Notes: a model not told the origin generated them from the sequence alone. A stretch of DNA of 45,637 nt from Lentzea kentuckyensis (GCF_002150765.1 NZ_MUYM01000109.1:1-45637); one strand, 5' to 3'; shown: positions 35,418 to 43,987, numbered from the stretch's first letter. Made by a program: numbers and translations.

Positions 35418-35780
35418 ATGCCGACAGACCACGTGGACTTCCGCAGGAACGAGCCGGAGCACCTCGTCCGCGAGCACGGGCTCGACCTGAAGCTGCTGCA
35501 CCCGTGGCCCGGCCTGGCCACGCCGTTCCGCGGTGCCTGGTGCGTGCTGCGCCCAGGCGACCGCACGGACACCCACCAGCACCGCGAGCAGGAGCTGTTC
35601 ATCGCGATGGTGGGCCGGGCCGAGGTCGTCGTGGGCGGGCACACGCACGTGCTCGCGGCGGGTGACCTGATGCTGATGCCCGGAGACGTGGACCACCACG
35701 TCGTCAACCCGCACGAGGAGGACTTCTCCTACTACGCGATCTGGTGGGACGGCGTGATGGCCCAGGAGTACCTGGCGTGA
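35418..35780 (+). CDS. small cupin protein, candidate detached domain of the hydrazine synthetase
   Basis: A 120-residue single-domain cupin. Motif 1 is exact, PGDRTDTHQHREQELF with His53, His55, Glu59, and motif 2 is AAGDLMLMPGDVDHHVVN with a His at 93 or 94, giving a complete 3-His/Glu metal site. The tail SYYAIWWDG is distinctive. In Spb40-type enzymes a cupin domain is fused to the MetRS-like domain and finishes N-N bond formation. Here a cupin is encoded about 2.5 kb from a stand-alone MetRS-like gene. The ATG at 35418 follows GGAG; a longer frame from 35373 lacks a site. Confidence 0.8.
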   Translation: MPTDHVDFRRNEPEHLVREHGLDLKLLHPWPGLATPFRGAWCVLRPGDRTDTHQHREQELFIAMVGRAEVVVGGHTHVLAAGDLMLMPGDVDHHVVNPHEEDFSYYAIWWDGVMAQEYLA

Positions 35781-36100
35781 TCGACTACAACGGCCGCCGG
35801 TTCCGCAAGCCGGACAGCGACCCGCACACCGTCGCCGAGTACCACCAGGAGGGCGACCTGGTCTGGGCCGAGTTCGCCGGTGGTGCCGTCCGCCGCGGCT
35901 CGATCGCCGGGACGCGCGACCCGGACGGCACCCTCCACATGGGATACACCATGGTCCTCACCACCGGCGAGGTGATCTGCGGGCACACCGTCAACACACC
36001 CGAGTTCACCCACGAGGGCCGGCTGCGGCTGCGTGAGGAGTGGGAGCGTTACGGTCCACACGCGGCCGTCGGCACCTCGTACATCGACGAGGTCGGCTGA
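35777..36100 (+). CDS. small conserved protein, unknown function
   Basis: A 107-residue beta-rich protein (starts VIDYNGRRFRK; contains YHQEGDLVWAEFAGG, MGYTMVLTTGEVICG, GRLRLREEWERYG). It resembles a widespread group of about 110 residues often mis-annotated as N-acetylglutamate synthase; there is no acetyltransferase fold. The GTG start overlaps the cupin stop (GTGA), so the two are coupled, which suggests a shared role, perhaps as a binding or carrier protein for an intermediate (inference). Confidence 0.75.
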   Translation: MIDYNGRRFRKPDSDPHTVAEYHQEGDLVWAEFAGGAVRRGSIAGTRDPDGTLHMGYTMVLTTGEVICGHTVNTPEFTHEGRLRLREEWERYGPHAAVGTSYIDEVG

Positions 36101-36191
36101 CGGCCGATCGGGGCGCCTGCAACAGCGCGACAACCTCGCCACAACGGCACGCCGGTACTTCTTCGGTCGGCAGTTCACAACCGAGGAGGAC

Positions 36192-37142
36192 ATGGTGAAA
36201 GCCAAACTGGCGACGATGCTGGCCGCGGTGCTGGCGGTCGCGGCGCTCGTCGCGCCGGCCGCGAGTGCCACGCCGTACTACCGCGACGTCTTCGTGCGCG
36301 ACAACGTCACCGACGTCGGCAACGAGCCCAGCACCGGCAGCATCTACTACAGCCCTGACATCAGGGTGTGCCACACCCCGGTGTTCTGCGCTGTGTCGCA
36401 GAACCCTGTGGTCGGAGTGAACAACTACGTCTTCGTCACGCTGAGACGCAAGCCGGGCGCCAATGGCAACGTGGACGGCGCCCTCTACCTGTACCACAGC
36501 AACATCGGCGGCGGCACGGCGTGGCCGGCCGGCTGGACGTTCATCGGTGCCGCGGGTTCGAGCGTGCCGACGTCCGGCACCACCGTCATGATCACCTGGC
36601 CCGGCTGGAACGTCCCCGGCCCTGGGCACTTCTGCCTGCTCGCCAGATGGGTGTCGGGCGCGGACCCGATGACGTTCGCCGAGGTCGCCAACACCCAGCT
36701 CAACGCTCAGCGGAACAACAACATCGCGTGGCGCAACGTCGACTCCATCCGGATCCGCCCGTTCGACCACGTGACCGTGCCCTACACGATGGGCAACCCC
36801 GATCGCGTCGACGCCAGGCAGAGCCTGATCTTCGAGCAGCCCCGGCCGTTCGCCGGCACGGTGACGGTCGACCTCGGCCGTGAGCTCGCGGCGCGGTGGA
36901 AGGAGTCCGGCCAGAAGGGCGTCGGGGTGAAGCAGGTGGGCGAGACGCAGGTCCAGATCGTCGAACCCAAGTTCGCCCGCATCGACGGGCTGGCGCTCAA
37001 GGCGGAGGAACGCGTCGAGACCGCGCTGACGTTCGCGACCGGCGAGGACGCGGGAGGTCCCGCCGAGCTGCACGTGCGCCAGGTCGACGTCCAGGGCGTG
37101 GATCTCGGTGGCGCGCAGTACCTCATCAACGAAAAGGAGTGA
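36192..37142 (+). CDS. secreted protein, unknown function
   Basis: 316 residues with a signal peptide (MVKAKLATMLAAVLAVAAL, cleavage near ASA). The mature part contains PYYRDVFVRDNVTDVGNEPS, two close Cys (VCHTPVFC) and WPGWNVPGPGHFCLLARW, all suggesting a beta-sandwich with a disulfide, followed by a more polar C-terminal third. The ATG has a GAGGAG site. I do not recognise the family. A long hairpin follows its stop. Confidence 0.75.
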   Translation: MVKAKLATMLAAVLAVAALVAPAASATPYYRDVFVRDNVTDVGNEPSTGSIYYSPDIRVCHTPVFCAVSQNPVVGVNNYVFVTLRRKPGANGNVDGALYLYHSNIGGGTAWPAGWTFIGAAGSSVPTSGTTVMITWPGWNVPGPGHFCLLARWVSGADPMTFAEVANTQLNAQRNNNIAWRNVDSIRIRPFDHVTVPYTMGNPDRVDARQSLIFEQPRPFAGTVTVDLGRELAARWKESGQKGVGVKQVGETQVQIVEPKFARIDGLALKAEERVETALTFATGEDAGGPAELHVRQVDVQGVDLGGAQYLINEKE

Positions 37143-37149
37143 GTATCAA

Positions 37150-37194
37150 CTTCGGCGGGTCTGTCTCCGTTGAACGGAGCCAGACCTGCCGAAG
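37150..37194 (+). terminator. long interrupted hairpin
   Basis: CTTCGGC, GGTCTG and CTCCGTT pair in order with AACGGAG, CAGACC and GCCGAAG, leaving single mismatches between blocks and a very tight loop. The stem follows the upstream stop by 7 bp and its 3' arm runs into the next gene's ribosome site, so it may both terminate and damp translation. Confidence 0.75.
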
Positions 37195-37203
37195 GGGTGG
37201 TCG

Positions 37204-37650
37204 ATGAAGACGATCATGGTGTTGTTGCTGCTGTTGCTCGGAACCGTGCCCGCGCACGGGGTAACGGACTACGCCCTGCCGGACTGCCCGATCGTCGTGG
37301 ACGCGATCGACGGGCCTGTGCACGAGTCGACGGAGCCCTACGCCGCGCTGGTGAAACTGCGCGAGTGCGAGACGAAGCCGAACGTCGAAGCGATGCGGAA
37401 CGACGAGGCGAACCGGAACGTCGAGGTGTCGTACAGGTTCGTCGACGGCACCGCGAAGCAGGGTGAGGACTACCGCGCTCCGCAGAGCGGAACGGTCACG
37501 ATCAAGGCGGGCCAGACCTACGCCGAGGTGCCGTACACCGTGCTGCGGGTGACGGAGGAGAAGAAGCAGTTCACGCTCCGGATCACCGCGGTGAAGCCGG
37601 GCCAGGTCGGCAAGGCGGTGGCCGTGTTCACGATCGCCGGCAGGAGCTGA
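37204..37650 (+). CDS. secreted Calx-beta-like protein
   Basis: 148 residues with a signal peptide (MKTIMVLLLLLLGTVPAHG). The mature part is mainly one Calx-beta-like domain: NVEVSYRFVDGTAKQGEDYR, then GTVTIKAGQTYAEVPY and QFTLRITAV, the usual order of strands. Such domains bind calcium or mediate adhesion. The last 23 bp overlap the 3' end of the convergent regulator gene. Confidence 0.8.
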   Translation: MKTIMVLLLLLLGTVPAHGVTDYALPDCPIVVDAIDGPVHESTEPYAALVKLRECETKPNVEAMRNDEANRNVEVSYRFVDGTAKQGEDYRAPQSGTVTIKAGQTYAEVPYTVLRVTEEKKQFTLRITAVKPGQVGKAVAVFTIAGRS

Positions 37651-40411
37651 ACAGCGTGATCGCCTGAGCCCAGTGCCGGGCAGCCTCGGTCCACCGCCCG
37701 CACCGGCCCTCCAGGCCGGCGAACGTGCGGTGGACCTGGGCCTGCTCGAACTCGTCCGGTGCCTGGGCCCTGGCCGCCAGCGCGGCCGTGAGGTGGTCCC
37801 GGGCGGCGGCCAGGTCGCCGAGGGCGAGCTCGGCCTCGCCGAGGTGGCGCAGGGTCTCCGCCTCGCGGTGCCGGTCGCCCAGCGTGCGGCACACCACGAG
37901 TGCGCCGGTCAGGCATTCCCTTGCCACGGTGGGATCTCCGAGCGCGAGCTGGGTGATGCCGAGGCCGGTCAGCGCGTCGGCCTCGAAGCGGTGGTCGGTG
38001 ATCTCGCGGCTGATCCGCAACGCGTCGCCGAACCAGCGCAGCGCCGGTTCGAGATCGGCGAGCTGGTGGAAGGCGTTGCCGAGCGACATCAGCGTCGCCG
38101 CCTCCAGCCGCGGGTTCCGCTTGGCGCGGAACGTCTCCAGCGCCGCGAACAGCGGTGAGGCGGCGAGGTCCGGCCGGCCCATCCGCACGTAGGTGTAGCC
38201 GAGGTTGCGCCGGGCCAGCGCCACGCCGACCTCGTCGCCCGCGGCGCGGTGCACCTCCATCGCCGCGGTGTAGGACTCCAGTGCGAGGTCGAACTGACGC
38301 AGCTCGGAGTGCGCGTTGGCGATGTTGTTGTGCAGCCGTGCTTCTCCGCGGAGGTCGCCCGCCTCGCGCACCAGGGCGAGCGCTTGTCGTTGCACCACCA
38401 TGGCTTCGGCGGTGCGCGAGGTCATCTGCAGGGCGATGCCCAGTCCCCGCAGCATCTCGGCCTCGGCTCGTTGGTCGCCGAGCGCGTGGGCGGCCCGCAC
38501 GGCGTGTTCGCACTGCTCGACGCGGGCCGCCCAGTTGCCGCGTGCCTCGAAGTAACTCGTCAGCAGGTACGCCAGCTGCCACGTCTCGCGGTGCAGGCCC
38601 GAACATGCCGCCAGCCTGATCACGTGCAGCAGGTTGTCGCGTTCGGCGTCGAGGTAGGTGAGTACTTCCAGGCGGTCCGCGGTGAACGGGAGATCGTCGC
38701 TGTGTGGCCGGGTGACGAGGTCGTGGCGCGGGTTGAGCACTTCGTTGGCCGCGTGGACGATCGTGAGGTACCGGTCGAGCAGGTGCTCCACACCGTCGCC
38801 GATGTCGCCGCTCTGCCGGGCGAACAACCGGATCAGGTCGTGCAGCGCGTACCGGCCGTTCCCCATCTCGCTGACGAGGTGTGACGCGACGAGCTCGTCG
38901 AGGCCCGGACCCATCGCGTCGGCGAGGTCGGCGGGAAAACTCGCACCGGGATGTTCGCCGAGCACGCGGAACAGCCGCGCCGCCTGCGGGCTCAGCGTGC
39001 GGTGGGCGCTGGCGAACACGGTGCGGACCGTGCGATCGTCGCCGTCGACGGTCAGCACGTCCAGCGGGTCGTTGCGGGTCAGCTCCCGCACGAGGTCCGC
39101 GATCCGCCGGCCGGGCCGGATCGCGAGCCGTGCGGCCGCGATGCGCAACGCGAGCGGCAATCGTCCACAACGGACAGTGAGTTCGGAGGTCGCGGCGGAC
39201 TCCGCTCGCACCCGCGGCTCGCCGAGAATGTCGGTCAGCAGGGCATGTGCTTCCGGCTCGCTCAGCAGGCCGAGGCTCACCGTGTGCACGGCGTGGCGGG
39301 TGCCGAGCGCCGAGAGCGTGTCGCGGCTCGTGATCAGCAGCAGGTTCCCCTGGTCGCCGGGCACGAGCGGCAGCACGTCCCGCGCCCTGCGAACGTCGTC
39401 CAGCACGATGAGCACCCGCTTGCCGTGCAACAACGTCCGGTACAGCGAGGCCGGATCGGCCGGCACCCGGTCGGCCGGGACGCCGAGGCCGTGCAGCATC
39501 TCGCTCATCGCCTGGGCCGGCGTGAGCCGTTGCAGGTCCAGGAACACCTGCCCGTCCGGGAACAGATCGGCGACGCGATGCGCCCACTCCACCGCGAACG
39601 TGGTCTTGCCGACGCCCGCGACCCCGGAGACCACGACGATCGGCGGCAGGCCGGCGAGCGCGGCGAACTCGGCGGCACGGCCGGTGAAGTGACCGGCGCG
39701 GGCGGGCAGCTGGGCGGGTTTCGCGCTGTGCAGCACGGGATCGCGGCGGAGGATGGCGGTGTGCAGGGCGGTGAGGTCGGGGCCGGGGTCGACGCCGAGC
39801 TCGTCGGCGAGCCGGTGTCTGAGCCGGCGGAACGCCTCGAGTGCGTCGGCGTGCCTGCCGTCGAGGTGCAGCGCCCGCATCAGCAGGCCGACCAGTCGCT
39901 CCCTGGTCGGATGGCCGGCCACCAGCCGTTCCAGTTCCTCGATCGCGTTCTGGTGGTCGATCCGGTCGGCCCAGTGCGCCTCCAGCGCCGCGATCCGCTG
40001 TTCCCGCAACCGTTCGATCTCCGCACGGCCCCACCCGAACAGCTCCGTGCCCGCCAGCGGCTCGCCCCGCCACAGGCCGAGGTCCCTGGTGCGGCCGAAC
40101 GTCTCCGCGTCGACGGACGCGTCGAGCTGGTAGCCACCCGGCTTGGTCATGAGCGCGCCGGGCATCCCGCAGTCGGCGAGCGCCTGCCGCAGTCGCGCGA
40201 CGTGGCTGTGCAACGACCGCACGGCCGTGCGCGGTGGATCGTCGCCCCACAGCACGTCCACGAGACGGTCGATCGAGACCGGCGTGCCGGCGCGCAGGGC
40301 GAGCACGGCGACGATGCTGCGCTGCCGGGCGCCGCTCAGCACCGCGCGGCCGTACGGGCCGCACACCTCGACCGGTCCGAGGATCCGGACCTCACCACCT
40401 GAGCCGCCCAC
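37628..40411 (-). CDS. SARP/AfsR-type regulator with NB-ARC and TPR domains
   Basis: A 927-residue regulator. The order is an OmpR-type winged helix (about 8-95, VRILGPVEVCG), a BTAD domain (about 100-245, with DALEAFRRLRHRLADELGVDPG), an NB-ARC ATPase (P-loop GVAGVGKTTFAVEW, then VLIVLDDVR) and a TPR-rich C-terminal third. AfsR-type proteins activate antibiotic genes. It may control the neighbouring cluster or the divergent rox-like gene (100 bp away); sequence alone cannot decide. The start is a GTG at 40411. Confidence 0.9.
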   Translation of the reverse strand: MGGSGGEVRILGPVEVCGPYGRAVLSGARQRSIVAVLALRAGTPVSIDRLVDVLWGDDPPRTAVRSLHSHVARLRQALADCGMPGALMTKPGGYQLDASVDAETFGRTRDLGLWRGEPLAGTELFGWGRAEIERLREQRIAALEAHWADRIDHQNAIEELERLVAGHPTRERLVGLLMRALHLDGRHADALEAFRRLRHRLADELGVDPGPDLTALHTAILRRDPVLHSAKPAQLPARAGHFTGRAAEFAALAGLPPIVVVSGVAGVGKTTFAVEWAHRVADLFPDGQVFLDLQRLTPAQAMSEMLHGLGVPADRVPADPASLYRTLLHGKRVLIVLDDVRRARDVLPLVPGDQGNLLLITSRDTLSALGTRHAVHTVSLGLLSEPEAHALLTDILGEPRVRAESAATSELTVRCGRLPLALRIAAARLAIRPGRRIADLVRELTRNDPLDVLTVDGDDRTVRTVFASAHRTLSPQAARLFRVLGEHPGASFPADLADAMGPGLDELVASHLVSEMGNGRYALHDLIRLFARQSGDIGDGVEHLLDRYLTIVHAANEVLNPRHDLVTRPHSDDLPFTADRLEVLTYLDAERDNLLHVIRLAACSGLHRETWQLAYLLTSYFEARGNWAARVEQCEHAVRAAHALGDQRAEAEMLRGLGIALQMTSRTAEAMVVQRQALALVREAGDLRGEARLHNNIANAHSELRQFDLALESYTAAMEVHRAAGDEVGVALARRNLGYTYVRMGRPDLAASPLFAALETFRAKRNPRLEAATLMSLGNAFHQLADLEPALRWFGDALRISREITDHRFEADALTGLGITQLALGDPTVARECLTGALVVCRTLGDRHREAETLRHLGEAELALGDLAAARDHLTAALAARAQAPDEFEQAQVHRTFAGLEGRCGRWTEAARHWAQAITLFSSCRRS

Positions 40412-40438
40412 AACGCGTTACGTTAGCCCGCGTATATC

Positions 40439-40450
40439 GCTTGCGGCATC
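40439..40450. promoter_or_regulatory. possible degenerate rifamycin-associated element
   Basis: GCTTGCGGCATC lies about 65 bp upstream of the rox-like start. It matches the left half and centre of the inverted repeat I recall for the rifamycin-associated element (CTTGCGGCAAG core); the right half is poor. The consensus is from memory. Confidence 0.25.
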
Positions 40451-40512
40451 ACCTGGACGACCCCACAATCGGCCGCCGACATCTCCGGGGCGAGAAGACG
40501 AACGGGTGGTTC

Positions 40513-41949
40513 ATGTTCGATGTGATCATTGCCGGATGCGGGCCGACCGGCGGGATGCTGGCGGCCGAACTCCGGTTGCACGATGTGCGGGTTCTGGTGC
40601 TGGAGAAGGAATCCGAACACGTGTCGTCGTTCGTCCGCGTGGTGAGCCTCCACATCCGCAGTCTCGAACTCATGGCCATGCGCGGACTGCTCGATCGTTT
40701 CCTGGAACGCGGCCGGCGGCGTCCGGTCGGCGGTGTCTTCTCCTCGATCCCCAAGCCCGCGCCCGAGGGCCTGGACTCCGCGTACTTGCTGGGCATCCCG
40801 CAGCCGGTCGTCGATCAACTGCTCGAAGCTCATGCGCTCGAACTGGGTGCGCGGGTCCGGCGCGGTCGCGCGGTGACCGGTTTCGAGCAGGACGACGAAG
40901 GCGTCACCGTCGAACTGGCCGACGGAGAACGACTGCGAACCCGTTACCTCGTCGGCTGTGACGGCGCGCGCAGCACCGTGCGCAAACTGCTCGGCGTCGG
41001 TTTCCCCGGCGAGCCCTCGCGCAACGACACGCTGATGGGCGAGATGGCAGCGACCGCGCCGCAGGCGGAGATCGCCGCCAAGGTCGCCGAGATCCACCAG
41101 ACCACCAGGGTGTTCAGTTTCGGCCCGTTCGGCGAAGGGATCTATCGCGTCGTGATCCCCGTCGCGGGAGTCAGCGAGTCACGTGCGGAACCGCCCACCA
41201 TCGAGGACTTCCGGCAGCAGCTGCGCGCCATCGCCGGAACCGATTTCGGCGTGCACTCCCCGCGCTGGCTGTCCCGGTTCGGCGACGCCACCCGGCTGGC
41301 CGAGCACTACCGCGTCGGGCGGGTGCTGCTGGCCGGCGACGCGGCGCACATCCACCCGCCCGCCGGTGGCCAGGGCCTGAACCTGGGTGTGCAGGACGCG
41401 GTCAACCTCGGCTGGAAGCTGGCCGCGCAGATCCACGGCTGGGCGCCCGAAACACTGCTCGACACCTACCACGCCGAACGTCATCCGGTCGCGGAAGCCG
41501 TGCTGGAGAACACCCGTGCCCAGGTGGCGCTGCACTCCGCCGAACCGGGCGCGCAGGCCGTGCGCAGGCTGCTCACCGAGCTGATGGACTTCGACGAGGT
41601 GAACCGGCACCTGATCGAGAAGATCACCGCGACCGGCATCCGTTACGACTTCGGCCCAGGCCCAGACCTGCTCGGCCGCCGCCTGCACGACGTCGAACTG
41701 AAACAGGGCCCGCTCTACGACCAGTTGCGCCGGGGCCGCGGCCTGGTGCTGGACCGCACCGAACGGCTGACCGCCGACGGTTGGTCGGACCGGGTCGACG
41801 TCATCGCGGATCCCACCGCCGCACTGGATGTTCCGGCCCTCCTGCTGCGCCCCGACGGGTACGTCGCCTGGATCGGCGAGCACCAGCAGGACCTGAACGA
41901 CCACCTCGCCCGCTGGTTCGGCGCACCGTCACCGGTCAGCCGGGCGTAG
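40513..41949 (+). CDS. rox: rifampicin monooxygenase-like FAD hydroxylase
   Basis: A 478-residue class A flavin monooxygenase, the length of characterised Rox enzymes. It has DVIIAGCGPTGGMLAAELRL (FAD loop), YLVGCDGARSTVRKLLGV (DG motif) and RVLLAGDAAHIHPPAGGQGL (GD motif). Long stretches, including GTDFGVHSPRWLSRFGDATR, agree with the rifampicin monooxygenases of Nocardia and Streptomyces as I recall them. It would hydroxylate and linearise rifamycins with NADPH and O2. In FAD loop 1 the third Gly position is Cys (GCGPTG). No rifamycin biosynthesis is seen here. Confidence 0.82.
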   Translation: MFDVIIAGCGPTGGMLAAELRLHDVRVLVLEKESEHVSSFVRVVSLHIRSLELMAMRGLLDRFLERGRRRPVGGVFSSIPKPAPEGLDSAYLLGIPQPVVDQLLEAHALELGARVRRGRAVTGFEQDDEGVTVELADGERLRTRYLVGCDGARSTVRKLLGVGFPGEPSRNDTLMGEMAATAPQAEIAAKVAEIHQTTRVFSFGPFGEGIYRVVIPVAGVSESRAEPPTIEDFRQQLRAIAGTDFGVHSPRWLSRFGDATRLAEHYRVGRVLLAGDAAHIHPPAGGQGLNLGVQDAVNLGWKLAAQIHGWAPETLLDTYHAERHPVAEAVLENTRAQVALHSAEPGAQAVRRLLTELMDFDEVNRHLIEKITATGIRYDFGPGPDLLGRRLHDVELKQGPLYDQLRRGRGLVLDRTERLTADGWSDRVDVIADPTAALDVPALLLRPDGYVAWIGEHQQDLNDHLARWFGAPSPVSRA

Positions 41950-41951
41950 GA

Positions 41952-41986
41952 CTGTCGGTGGTGCCGAAGTCCGGCACCACCGACAG
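41952..41986. terminator. bidirectional hairpin terminator
   Basis: A perfect 15-bp stem (41952-41966 with 41972-41986) with a 5-nt loop lies between the convergent rox-like gene and the small secreted protein gene. Confidence 0.85.
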
Positions 41987-42001
41987 GCTGTTCTCGGCCC
42001 T

Positions 42002-42451
42002 TCAGGCGTAGGGATTGCGGCCGGAAAGCCCGCCCACCTTGCACGGGCCGTTCGCGGCGTCACGGCAGACCACAACGCCGAAGTAGGTGATCGAATCACC
42101 GCTGATCGACCACTTCAGGTCGTTGTACTTCGTGTTGTCCTCCTTGTCGCAACCGGAGTAGTCGTACCGCCGCGTCGGCGTCGTGTCGGGGTGCAACGAC
42201 CCGTTGTAGAACAGGAAGTAGGCGTAGACCGGCTTGGCGTCACAACCCCAGTCCGACACGATCAGGTCGATGTTCGCGATCGAACTGCGCCCGGTCCAGT
42301 CGAACGACGCCCCGGCGTACCCGTAGTCCTGCGCCGAGTAGATGAAGTCCGACACGGCGGCACTGGCCGGCGGCGTGGCCAGTACGGCGGCCGAGAGCGC
42401 TACCACGGCGGCGGCCGCGACCCGGCCGGCGATCTTGTTTCTCGAACTCAT
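42002..42451 (-). CDS. small secreted protein, unknown function
   Basis: 149 residues with a signal peptide (MSSRNKIAGRVAAAAVVALS, cleavage near ASA). The mature protein has four Cys (WGCDAK, SGCDKE, VVCRDA, GPCKVG), enough for two disulfides, and many aromatic residues. No family is recognised. A TATTGC/GCAATA inverted repeat lies 40 bp upstream. Confidence 0.75.
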   Translation of the reverse strand: MSSRNKIAGRVAAAAVVALSAAVLATPPASAAVSDFIYSAQDYGYAGASFDWTGRSSIANIDLIVSDWGCDAKPVYAYFLFYNGSLHPDTTPTRRYDYSGCDKEDNTKYNDLKWSISGDSITYFGVVVCRDAANGPCKVGGLSGRNPYA

Positions 42452-42490
42452 GGCGGGCAGTCAACATCGCTCCGCCCCACCAGCAGAAGC

Positions 42491-42510
42491 TATTGCGTCT
42501 GCGTGCAATA
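42491..42510. promoter_or_regulatory. short inverted repeat upstream of secreted protein gene
   Basis: TATTGC (42491-42496) and GCAATA (42505-42510) flank 8 bp, in the 69-bp gap after crtI and before the secreted-protein start; a possible operator or promoter element. Confidence 0.35.
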
Positions 42511-42520
42511 CCCCCGCGCT

Positions 42521-43987
42521 TCATCCCCGGCGCAGTCGGCCCGCGGCGAGTCTCCCGGAGATCATCACCGGCGGGATGCCGACACCGGGGGTGGTGCCGC
42601 TGCCGGCCAGCACGACGTTGCCGTCGCGGAACGGCAGGTTGCCCGGCCGGAACGGGCCGGTCTGGCCGAAGGTGTGGGCGGCGGAGAACGGGGTGCCTGC
42701 AGCCTGGCCGTCCCGCGCCCAGTCGTCCGGTGTGATCACGGCGAGCGGTTCGGGGTCGACGAGGAGCTTGCGCGCGGACATCTCCTCGACGAGCTCGGAC
42801 GCGTACCTGTGCGCGATCGTGTCCCAGCGGATCGCGGCGCTGTCCAGGTTGGGGCAGGGGGCCAGCAGGTACTGCAGGTGCCTGCCTTCCGGCGCAAGGG
42901 TGGGATCGGTGAGCGTCGGGGTGGTCAGCAGCAGCGACGGATCGCTCATCACCCTGCCCTGGCGGATGATCTCGTCGAACGTGCCGTTCCACTTGTCGCC
43001 GAAGGAGATCGTGTGGTGCGCCAGGTCGTCGGCGACGCGGGCGGCACTCAGGTGCACCACCACCGCGGACGGCGACCAGCGCAGCGGCCGGAGCCGGCGT
43101 GGTTCGCCGTGCAGCAGCCGGGTGCTCTGGGCTGGTCCGGTGGCGAGAACGACGGCGTCGCAAGGAAACCGGTCGTCTGCGGTGCGCACGGCGGCGACCC
43201 GGTGTCCGGTGCGTTCGAGCTGCTCGACCTCCACGCCGTAGTGGAACCGGACCCCTGCCCGGGAAGCCGCGTCGGCCAGGGCCTGTGGCACGGCGCGCAT
43301 GCCTCCGCGCGGGAACCACACGCCGGCGACGGTGTCCATGTAGGCGATGACGGCGTAGGCGGCGAGGGCGTCTCGTGGTGCGACGCCGGCGTAGAGCGAC
43401 TGGAAGGTGAAGACGCGCCGCAGCCGTTCGTCGTGCAGGAACTTCCCCACGGCGCGGGCAAGTGAGCCGAAGCCGCCGAGCCGGGTGAGCGTCAGCAGTT
43501 CCGGTCCGACCAGGTCGAGCGGCGAGTCGAAGCTCGTGCCGATGAACGTGTCGCGTTCGGCCTCGTAGAGCGTGGTGAGCCAGGCCCGCAGGTCGCGGTA
43601 TCCCTGTGCCTCCCGACCGCCCGCGAAGTCGTGCACCGCCTGTTCCATGCGGTGCGCGTCGGTGTGCGCGTCGAGTGCGGTGCCGTCGGCGAACGTCGCG
43701 CGGTAGGCGGGGTGCAACGGCAGCAGTTCGAGGTGCTCCTCGCGCCGCTGCCCGACCGCCGCGAACGCCTCGTCCAGCAGTTCCGGCATGGTCAGCACGG
43801 TCGGGCCGGTGTCGATCCGGTGGCCTGCGAGGTCGAGGCGGCCGGCGAGCCCGCCCGGATGCTGGTGCCGTTCGAGCACGGTCACCTCGTGGCCCGCGCC
43901 GCGCAGGTGCAGCGCCGCCGACAGACCCGCGAGACCCGCGCCGACCACGACCACGCGGTCCGTGCGGCCTTTCACCACGTGCACCAC
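42521..43987 (-). CDS. crtI: phytoene desaturase
   Basis: A 488-residue CrtI-type desaturase. The FAD loop is VVVVGAGLAGLSAALHLRG (about residue 12), followed by the VLERHQHPGGLAGR flavin motif. The C-terminal signature GNVVLAGSGTTPGVGIPPVM is intact. It introduces double bonds into phytoene to give lycopene or neurosporene at the membrane. The GTG at 43987 has an AGGAGAA site. It lies downstream of crtE on the same strand, separated by a repeat-rich spacer. Confidence 0.93.
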   Translation of the reverse strand: MVHVVKGRTDRVVVVGAGLAGLSAALHLRGAGHEVTVLERHQHPGGLAGRLDLAGHRIDTGPTVLTMPELLDEAFAAVGQRREEHLELLPLHPAYRATFADGTALDAHTDAHRMEQAVHDFAGGREAQGYRDLRAWLTTLYEAERDTFIGTSFDSPLDLVGPELLTLTRLGGFGSLARAVGKFLHDERLRRVFTFQSLYAGVAPRDALAAYAVIAYMDTVAGVWFPRGGMRAVPQALADAASRAGVRFHYGVEVEQLERTGHRVAAVRTADDRFPCDAVVLATGPAQSTRLLHGEPRRLRPLRWSPSAVVVHLSAARVADDLAHHTISFGDKWNGTFDEIIRQGRVMSDPSLLLTTPTLTDPTLAPEGRHLQYLLAPCPNLDSAAIRWDTIAHRYASELVEEMSARKLLVDPEPLAVITPDDWARDGQAAGTPFSAAHTFGQTGPFRPGNLPFRDGNVVLAGSGTTPGVGIPPVMISGRLAAGRLRRG

